From Ustulina deusta (lineage: Eukaryota; Ascomycota; Sordariomycetes; Xylariales; Xylariaceae): a stretch of DNA of 64,000 nt. The notes below the pieces were generated by a model, which made no database searches, had not been told where the DNA came from, and saw only the letters and a list, made by a program, of their open reading frames with translations. Every line of letters begins with the position of its first letter. Position 1 is the stretch's first letter. The stretch covers positions 744,001-808,000 of the forward strand of contig JAJNNX010000010.1 of NCBI GenBank assembly GCA_023159155.1, written 5' to 3'. Both the position numbers and the translations under genes were made by a program. Positions 57,246-64,000 of the stretch are shown one piece after another.

Positions 57246-58438
57246 ATGGCTATCACTACCGAAACCCTACGCACGGTTGAGTGGAATGGGAAGAAGGTTC
57301 CGGTCTACCCCATGCAAAGCTTCGACTTCAGCAAGCTTCTCTCCCAAGAGCCCGATGAGCTTGAGAGACTTGTCCGCTGCTGCCAGAATGAAGGGTACTT
57401 CTACATCGACCTGCAGGGGATCGACGGCCGCCGATTCCTCGAAGACCAGCAAGAGACCCTAAAGCTGATGCACCGCTTCTTCGAGTCTCCTCTCGAGGCC
57501 AAGAACCAATACGGTCTCGTCGCGCCGCACCTAGGGTAAGAAGATCCTATCAGCCAAAAAGAGACGTCCTAGATGCAACTAACATAGACGGAACAGCTAT
57601 GAGCCCATCGGCTCTCGCACTGGTGTCCTCGAGAACACCAAAGACGGCTACGAGATGATCAAGGTAGGTCTGCTTACCCAGAAACCGACCCCAGCTACGC
57701 TCGGATATTTGTTTTGACCCTTTCCCCTCTCGACAGGTCTCTCGCGATGAGATCCAGAAGGACAGCCCTCACATCCCGGACGTGATCAAGAACAGCCCGG
57801 ACATGAAGGTGCTCGAGAACGCGATCGCGGGCTCCAACATCGTCACCAAGGCGATCCTGTCAGCGCTGTCGACGGGCTGCGGGCTCGCGGGCGCGTCGCG
57901 CTTCGAGAACACGCACCGCAACGACCGGCCGTCGACGAGCACGCTGGCCATGATGCACTACATCCCGTCGGACCCGCGCCGGGACGCCAACGTCGGGCAC
58001 CAGAAGCACACGGACATCAGCTCGCTGACGCTGCTGTTCAGCGAGGAGTGGGGGATGCAGGTGCGGCCGCCGGGGGCGCGCGAGTTCGGCTTCGTCGAGC
58101 CGCGGCCCGGCACGGCCGTCGTCAACGTCGGCGACTCGCTGCGCTTCGCCTCGGGCCACACGATGCAGTCGTGCATCCACCGCGTCGTGCCCCACGACTA
58201 CACCCAGCACCGCTACTCCATCGCCTACTTCCTGCGCGCCGAGAACGACACCATGTTCACCGACTCCGAGGGCCGCAACATCACCGCCGGCCAGTGGCAC
58301 GACGAGAAGTTCTTCGCCTTCACCAGCCCCCCCGAGCTCCAGGCCCTCGCCCCGTCCTCCATGATCCTCGGCGGCATGGTCGAGGAGGAGGAGGACGAGC
58401 CCGTCGTCGCGCAGCAGGCCGCCGTCGAGGCTTACTAG
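57246..58438 (+). CDS. 2-oxoglutarate/Fe(II) oxygenase (isopenicillin N synthase-like)
   Basis: Exons 57246-57535, 57597-57663 and 57737-58438 give 352 residues. The ATG at 57246 (MAITTETLRTVEW) is chosen because the upstream open frame lacks an ATG. An N-terminal DIOX_N-like half precedes the double-stranded beta-helix. Iron ligands are His210 and Asp212 (HQKHTDISSL) and His267 (MQSCIHRVV); the 2OG contact is Arg278-Ser280 (HRYSIAYFL). The family oxidises small molecules, often in secondary or hormone metabolism, but the substrate is not predictable. Exon 3 is extremely rich in G/C third positions compared with exons 1-2 and the neighbours. An acidic tail (EEEEDEP) is unusual. Confidence 0.9.
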
Positions 58439-59417
58439 ACAGTAGGGGGGAGTAAAGTAGGTAGTTTAAACTTCGCAGGATGACGGAGACTTGTTTTTTT
58501 TGTAATTGTCACTCGTTACATACCTACCTAGTTGGCGCTTAGGTTCCTACCTATGAATATATATATATCTCAGTGAAATAAATCATCACGACTCCCGATA
58601 ATACGCGCGAATGGATAATCGAGTAGGTCGTATCATGGAGGTATATTTAGATGTAATTAGGTAGTAAGTAATATAGCAACCTCTGTACTCCAGTTTAGGT
58701 AGGTCTATTCCCGCCTTCATACTTTTTTACGGTCGGCCAAACTCCTACGCATAATTCTTCACTACAACCAACGCCGAAAAAAGGTACATCTTGCTACCAA
58801 ATTCGGCTAGAAATGCTGTTTCAAGCTCTGCTTTAGCCTACCTATTTGTTTCTTTTTCTTCTGTAATGGACACTTAGGTACCTACCTAACAGCCTAGCAA
58901 CCTGTCTAAAATCCCGACCCTTAGATTCTACCTTTGTAAGTAAGTACACAGCTTGTAAAAGCATCTTGACAGAGGCTTGTCAGGGTTTACCTTGCCTGAG
59001 GATTTACACGTGCATACAAACTTGAAATGGATTTACAATGGCCAAAAAATTACTCTACGCACCTTAATACCGTGCACCTATGTAAGTAACTACCTATCTT
59101 TCTAGTAAGTTGGGCTCGATTCTAAATACCTACCTAGGTAGGTAGGTAGCGCTATTGGGTGGTTTTCGCTAGCTCATCTACCTACATGTACCTACTCCCT
59201 AGGTACCGGTACTACCTAAGGCCCTTAGGTATGTGCACAGATGCCTATAACCTTGTTCCTGTCGCCCCAACAAGCTTTCTCTGGCGTTTGTTTATGCGTA
59301 CATGTTTCTTGAATGACGGCCGATTATGGTGCCTCCATTTTCAAAAGAGGGGGTATTGAGGATGGGTAGAAGCACGATGCTCCCTAATAGACAATTTCCA
59401 ATACGCTTCCATTCATC
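58439..59417. other. intergenic, rich in the AGGTAGGT motif
   Basis: At least a dozen partial copies of ACCTACCT/AGGTAGGT, including an inverted-repeat form at 59128-59149. No gene is seen. Confidence 0.6.
59128..59149. repeat. ACCTACCTAGGTAGGT inverted repeat
   Basis: ACCTACCT abuts AGGTAGGT, followed by a further AGGTAG. A near-perfect palindrome and the clearest copy of the dispersed motif. Confidence 0.7.
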
Positions 59418-60815
59418 ATGAAGCTACTTCACCAACCAGGTGTCCGCACTTTGACATTTCTCCTGACTATCGTGGCCGTCTACGTGACGTACGGATACTT
59501 CAACTTCTATCGCGACCCTTTATCCATCTTCTTCTCCGAGGAACATGGCTTCGATCGATTCTACTCGGCGACGCGACAGGCCGAAGCTAACGCATTCCTC
59601 GATGCGCTCGAGTCGAACCCCGACGCGGTCCACTCCCGGCTGGGCAAAGCCGGGCCAAGGCCGGAGATGTGCGCCGTTTTCTTGACGATTGCCCGCGAGA
59701 TGCAAGGAAGACAGTACGTCGAGACGGCGGTGGGCTCGTTCTTTGCTAATATGACACGCGCCGAACGGAACGCTATCCACCTAAAGCTGTTCTTCGCCGA
59801 CGTCCCGAGCCCCGAGACGCAGCACAAGAGCTACGCGACACTAGCGACAGCCGATATCGCCGACGACATTGTTACCTACCCTGGCAGTCTCTCGGACAAG
59901 GACAAGGAAAGACAAATTGCTGTACTCGGGTCGTGGTCCAAGAGCCGTAACGACAAAAGCATGATCGAGAGGAAAACAGTGTACGACTACGCCTACGCCC
60001 TTCGCCAGTGCATCCAGACCACCGCCGCGCCGTACATCGCACTGTTTGAGGATGATATTATCCTTGCGGATGGCTGGGCGGCGCGGACGTTGAAGAATCT
60101 ACATACCGTCGAGGACATGATGAAGGACCCGAGGCGCCACAACCCTGCACGCGGTCAAGTCGAGCCGGGCGGCCCAAATAGTTGGCTTTACTTGCGCATA
60201 TTCAACCAAGAGCGAAGCTTTGGCTGGGGAGGCGGTTACGGCTTTAGAAGCAACAACGCTCACGTCATTTCGTTCGCTGTCAGCATCCCCTTGCTGGCAT
60301 GTATACTATTGGCGCGCCGGTACTTCCTCCCTCGGTCCTTGGCGCGGCACCTCGACAGGTGGGTCCTCCTGGTGACTTGCGGTGTCGCGGTACCGCTCTT
60401 GGTATGGCTTTTCTTCGCATCTGGCAAAGCCTCGCTCCTTGGTTCACCGCCAGGCGTGTACGAGGAGTTCTTCGGATGCTGCAGTCAGGCTTTGGTGTTC
60501 AATAGAGATCATGCACAAGCGCTGTCCGATTTCCTTATGGCAGCTACGACTAGACCTGGGAGGGCTGGGAGAGGCGACATGCTACCCAAGGATTTCGCGT
60601 GGGAACATGGCCTTGCGAGGGTTAGTGCCTACCCGATGCTCGCGCAACATCTAGGAAGAATCAGCGCCACAGGCACTACTTCCGTTGAGGCGGGACGGAT
60701 CTGGAGCATGGCATTTGAGGATTTGAAAGCACACCAGCTGGCTGATGACCATTTGAGAGCTGTTGAAGAATTATTTGGTAGGCAAGAAGTTGGAGAAACA
60801 AGGACGCGTAGCTAG
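59418..60815 (+). CDS. PGAP4/TMEM246-like glycosyltransferase with inserted TM pair
   Basis: A single exon of 465 residues. An N-terminal signal anchor lies at about 9-25 (VRTLTFLLTIVAVYVTYGYF). The GT-A-like domain has PEMCAVFLTIARE and the metal-binding EDD at 211-213 (IALFEDDIILADGW). Two closely spaced helices, about 283-299 and 315-333, interrupt that domain. It resumes with PPGVYEEFFGCCSQALVF and ends in AQHLGR. Animal PGAP4 has exactly this design, a GT-A fold split by a tandem TM pair, and adds GalNAc to GPI anchors in the Golgi. Fungal relatives are annotated as integral membrane proteins; the same reaction in fungi is inferred, not known. Confidence 0.8.
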   Translation: MKLLHQPGVRTLTFLLTIVAVYVTYGYFNFYRDPLSIFFSEEHGFDRFYSATRQAEANAFLDALESNPDAVHSRLGKAGPRPEMCAVFLTIAREMQGRQYVETAVGSFFANMTRAERNAIHLKLFFADVPSPETQHKSYATLATADIADDIVTYPGSLSDKDKERQIAVLGSWSKSRNDKSMIERKTVYDYAYALRQCIQTTAAPYIALFEDDIILADGWAARTLKNLHTVEDMMKDPRRHNPARGQVEPGGPNSWLYLRIFNQERSFGWGGGYGFRSNNAHVISFAVSIPLLACILLARRYFLPRSLARHLDRWVLLVTCGVAVPLLVWLFFASGKASLLGSPPGVYEEFFGCCSQALVFNRDHAQALSDFLMAATTRPGRAGRGDMLPKDFAWEHGLARVSAYPMLAQHLGRISATGTTSVEAGRIWSMAFEDLKAHQLADDHLRAVEELFGRQEVGETRTRS

Positions 60816-61120
60816 CCCGGGCTGTGTCAAATATCGCGCTCCCCTGTCCATCAGGGGAGGCACATCATGTTATCGACATTCGTGATTTCGGTGATAAAAC
60901 CCCTTTCGCTACCGATTTCACACTAAAGACTTGCAGGGTTTTAATAATAGTGCATAACTAAGTATATTGGAAATTACCCGCAGAGACACCTGTGGTAATG
61001 GATGTTATGGATGGATACTAGTCTGACATTAGGAATAGTCGAGCATTAGGTACCTCGTCTCTGAGGACCGCCTTAAAGAAAAGAAAAGACGCAGACCAAC
61101 CACTGGCAAACTACTTTCCT
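60816..61120. other. short convergent intergenic region
   Basis: 3' flanks of two convergent genes, AT-rich, with nothing else seen. Confidence 0.6.
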
Positions 61121-61648
61121 TCAAAAATGGGGAACGTGGCAATATTGGTCGATCCGCCCACGCTGGCCTCCAACTTGATACTTAGCATGGTCGGGTCCAA
61201 GGACGGCGTATGCTGTTGCATTACCAAGGTTATAGTTACAGACATCGGGGTCCTCGCTCGTTCGCGGAAAGAGCCATCCACCCTCGTCTGTGCAGTTCGC
61301 TGTGTCGAAGACGAAAACTGTGGAGGTTCAGTCAGTATGGACGAGTCTATATTCGACTAGCAGGGCCCGTGGCGTCGACAGCGTACCATTCCAATCCTCC
61401 ATGGTGTCAACAGCTAGAGGCTGGAAGTTTCGTGGCAACGGGAGACAGGCACCGGCCGCACTCTCATCGATCGCTATGCTGAAGCCCTGCCGTGCACAGT
61501 GGCACAGGCCTTGGGACGAGAAGCTATGGAGCATGGCGACGAGAGCGTCGGGTTCGGGCATGGCAGCTTTGACCGCCGTGGCTATGATGCCGATTATGGT
61601 GACTACAGCCAGGGTGCTGAGAAAACCGAAGGTGAACTTGGACAACAT
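61121..61648 (-). CDS. small cysteine-rich secreted-type protein
   Basis: Exons 61648-61387 and 61317-61121 give 152 residues. The 69-base intron has donor GTACGC, a perfect ACTGAC branch and acceptor CACAG, and removes an in-frame TGA; its length is a multiple of three. Residues 1-29 form a hydrophobic N-terminus (KFTFGFLSTLAVVTIIGIIA) that suits a signal peptide or anchor. The mature part has six cysteines, at 49, 51, 68, 96, 114 and 147, enough for three disulfides, and one NCT and one NAT glycosylation sequon. No family is recognised. Size, secretion signal and cysteines fit a fungal secreted protein; an effector role is speculation. Confidence 0.65.
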
Positions 61649-63053
61649 GATTCCGTATTATGGAGAACGATAAACAAATGACGGAGTGTGTGTGCGGCCA
61701 GCCGGTACAAATGAAATTGCAGGGGGATATGTCGTGAGTCTGATTGATAAGAGCTGCTCTGTTGGAAAGAGGGGAATCTAGTTGGCTGGACACAAGCTCA
61801 ACTCGATGACGGGACCAATGGTTGGCTGGTCTTGGAGACTCGAGAAGCGAGGCGAGGTGGACGTTTGGCGTGATTATGAATAAGCTGGTGTGAATGGAAA
61901 TAGGCAGGGCTATGGACTTCCTGATGGTGTCTATGACGGTGCTCCGGGTCCTCTCTCCTTGATGTACCCGTTGACGGCCTACCTCCTGCCTTCCATTGAG
62001 ATCACGCTCTGGTTCTATCGGTACTGCCCTGCCAGTCTTCTGGCTATACCTATGGTATGGCATAGTGTCCTTCCTCAATATCATGAAGTCTTGAATCGGC
62101 AGGTATGGTGGAGCGACATGCTTCGGGTTGCCTTCGCCTTCGCCTGAAAGCTATTCAGTCATGGAAGCAGCTACCTACTACCTTAGGTACTCATAGACGT
62201 CACTGAGAGTTAGACTTTCTTGTTACCAGATTATTAAACTATCTTATCTTATAGAGATAAGACTACAAAATTGTAGCCGTTAATAATAACAAGAATAATA
62301 CTGCAAAATGTTCAATGTTTTGTTACCTGGAACCTAGCAGTGTAGGAAGGTTGAACCTAAATATGGCATAAATGAATATAGAAACAGATGATACGAGTGT
62401 TATGAACTTACAGGGTTAATTCTTGAAAGCGTAAAATTACAGCGCCCAAATGCCTAGATGGTATCGAGGTACAGACCTAGGTACCTCCCTACATGTATGT
62501 AGGTACGTACGGCGTCGCGTTATTGGTCAGTGGTGAGCGATCCTCAAGCACGCCTCAAACCAACAGTACATCTATCTAGACTAGTATCTAACTACCTCCG
62601 GTTTCAAGAGATACCTAATGGTCTTCAGGTTTGTTACAGTAACAATTGCTTACTGCCTATCATACATGACACAATTATTGTATATGCGAACAAAGGGAAC
62701 ATCAAAGGAAGATTGTTGACATGAGTGCTCTTAAGCACCAACATGTCACCACCTCGACTAATCAGCCTCCTAATCAGCCTACCTAATCGACTACCTAGAA
62801 CAATGCACCCGACAACAAATTAAATCATCCGCACCTTGAACATAAACAATGGAATGAGATGGCCATTGTTTTGCCGAGGTATTCCTTTATCGCGCTAGGC
62901 TTTCGCCAAATCTTCTCACCCAAACTCGCGTCTTTGAAGAAAGGCTATTGTTAATTCTGTCTTGCAGGGTGAAAAACCATGAATCCTCCCCCCACCAGTT
63001 GCATTACCAACATATCACATATTCATCCGTCACCCTCGCAAGTACTTGACTAG
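61649..63053. other. divergent intergenic region
   Basis: Promoters of the cysteine-rich gene (-) and the unknown gene (+). It has one dense run of the AGGTAC/ACCTAC motif at about 62475-62515 and an AT-rich stretch at 62210-62420. No gene is seen. Confidence 0.5.
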
Positions 63054-63884
63054 ATGTCATTCATGAAACAGAAAGGACTGTCCGCGTCTCGCTGGGCATC
63101 AGGTGTGACGTCTTGGCCGCGTCCTCCTCCTACTATTATTGGCACGGGGCAATCCGACTCTGAGCCGTTCTCGCGACGCCTCGCCAACACATCTTCCGGT
63201 CACAATGACCAACCTTCATCACCGGAGCAGCAATTATCACGATTCTTGAAGATAGTGTCTCGTTTGAAATGGAAAATACCCTTTTTGGAAACCGGCTATG
63301 GGATCGCCATAGATCGAGTTGGTAAGCCACAGCAGGAAATCGACGCTAATGAGATTCACTTCAAGCTCGATTTCCACGAATTCTACATGCTGATTGAGCG
63401 AGCCCTTGTCCATCTGATGGGTGTTTATGATATTGTAATCTACGCTCAATCAGATCCCAACGGAAATGGCTATGGCGTTGGGAATTCCTCCCAGAATAAT
63501 CATGACGCCTTTCGCGATCGCTCACAACCACACCGGTATCACGAAAACGTGTTGTTAGCGCTTGATAATTCCGCCAATCCCCTCCACGAGACGCTAGGAC
63601 GGCTAGGGGTGCGCAAGCAGCTCGCCCGTGCAAAGGAACTTAGGAATCGATGGAAAAATGCCGACGACGCCGACCCCGGCCGCTTCATGCCGGCGCCGCT
63701 GGAGGCCTACAACCTTAAGGAAATGTTGCAGACCATCCTGCTGGCGCTCGAGCAAGCATACTTCGTTACCGAGCAATTTGTACGACAACGAAACCCGGGG
63801 GCCGACCAGAATCAGCCTGTGAGCACTGCCGATTGGACTACGGATTCGAATGACTGGGAATTCATGGTTGATGCTAGTGAGTAA
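63054..63884 (+). CDS. conserved fungal protein of unknown function, probably continues past window
   Basis: The ATG at 63054 opens 276 codons. The product is soluble: an N-terminal low-complexity region, then LKWKIPFLETGYGIAIDRVG, KLDFHEFYMLIERALVHLMG, a helical middle (LHETLGRLGVRKQLARAKEL) and YNLKEMLQTILLALEQAYF. It ends WEFMVDASE at a stop that overlaps a good donor (GCTAGTGAGTAAT after codon 274). The last exon is therefore probably past the donor and may lie outside the window. I recall similar hypothetical proteins in Sordariomycetes but no function or domain name. Confidence 0.65.
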   Translation: MSFMKQKGLSASRWASGVTSWPRPPPTIIGTGQSDSEPFSRRLANTSSGHNDQPSSPEQQLSRFLKIVSRLKWKIPFLETGYGIAIDRVGKPQQEIDANEIHFKLDFHEFYMLIERALVHLMGVYDIVIYAQSDPNGNGYGVGNSSQNNHDAFRDRSQPHRYHENVLLALDNSANPLHETLGRLGVRKQLARAKELRNRWKNADDADPGRFMPAPLEAYNLKEMLQTILLALEQAYFVTEQFVRQRNPGADQNQPVSTADWTTDSNDWEFMVDASE

Positions 63885-64000
63885 TCCTCCGAGTCATTTC
63901 CTTCCCGTTATTCTCATTCAGAAAGGCACGACGAATCATGTTCCAGCTATAAACTTGTTTTGAAACACTTACCGGGCGCGCTGAAAATGGAAATCACTGA

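Noticed and set aside
61318..61330. TGA inside the cysteine-rich gene as a nonsense mutation
   Set aside because: A 69-base intron with consensus branch and acceptor removes it cleanly.

Overview
The window looks like nuclear chromosomal DNA of a filamentous ascomycete (Pezizomycotina, most likely Sordariomycetes). Genes are split by short introns (about 42-130 bp; GTAAGT-like donors, CTAAC/CTGAC branch points, CAG/TAG acceptors). Recognised proteins are fungal: FHIP/RAI16, AcrB, LaeA-like methyltransferases, Zn2Cys6 factors including an AlcR-like one, a HET-domain protein, Ccr4 and a PGAP4-like protein. There is no operon structure, no rRNA, no convincing tRNA and no intact transposon. Exon joins below were worked out by hand from reading frame and splice sites.

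Layout. 0-2.9 kb: 3' part of a FHIP/RAI16 gene (+). 2.9-5.4 kb: sparse, with two small candidate genes. 5.4-6.3 kb: dienelactone hydrolase-family gene (-). 7.5-9.1 kb: multi-exon LaeA-like methyltransferase (-). 10.6-11.9 kb: T5orf172/GIY-YIG protein (-). 12.7-15.0 kb: 14-TM-type MFS efflux transporter (-). 16.4-19.1 kb: Zn2Cys6 factor (-). 20.2-23.1 kb: acrB (-). 23.1-29.2 kb: 6 kb gene desert rich in microsatellites, G-tracts and a short palindromic repeat. 29.2-32.1 kb: divergent thioesterase (-) and LYRM5 (+). 32.3-33.6 kb: second methyltransferase (-). 37.4-45.5 kb: AlcR-like factor (-), class C beta-lactamase-fold serine hydrolase (-) and Baeyer-Villiger monooxygenase (+). 47.2-47.9 kb: partial membrane protein gene. 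48.3-50.0 kb: HET gene interrupted by TGA. 53.6-55.8 kb: ccr4. 57.2-58.4 kb: 2OG-Fe(II) oxygenase. 59.4-60.8 kb: PGAP4-like glycosyltransferase. 61.1-61.6 kb: small cysteine-rich secreted-type protein. 63.05 kb to the edge: unknown protein, probably truncated by the window.

The most interesting unit is 37.4-45.5 kb. A factor resembling the Aspergillus ethanol-regulon activator AlcR lies beside a serine hydrolase and a monooxygenase that share a 924-bp divergent promoter. That promoter holds a perfect palindrome of the AlcR core, TGCGGttCCGCA, plus three more cores. A BVMO turns a ketone into an ester and a hydrolase could split the ester to acid and alcohol, so the locus reads as a possible ketone/ester utilisation module under AlcR-type control. 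This is inference; the substrates are unknown.
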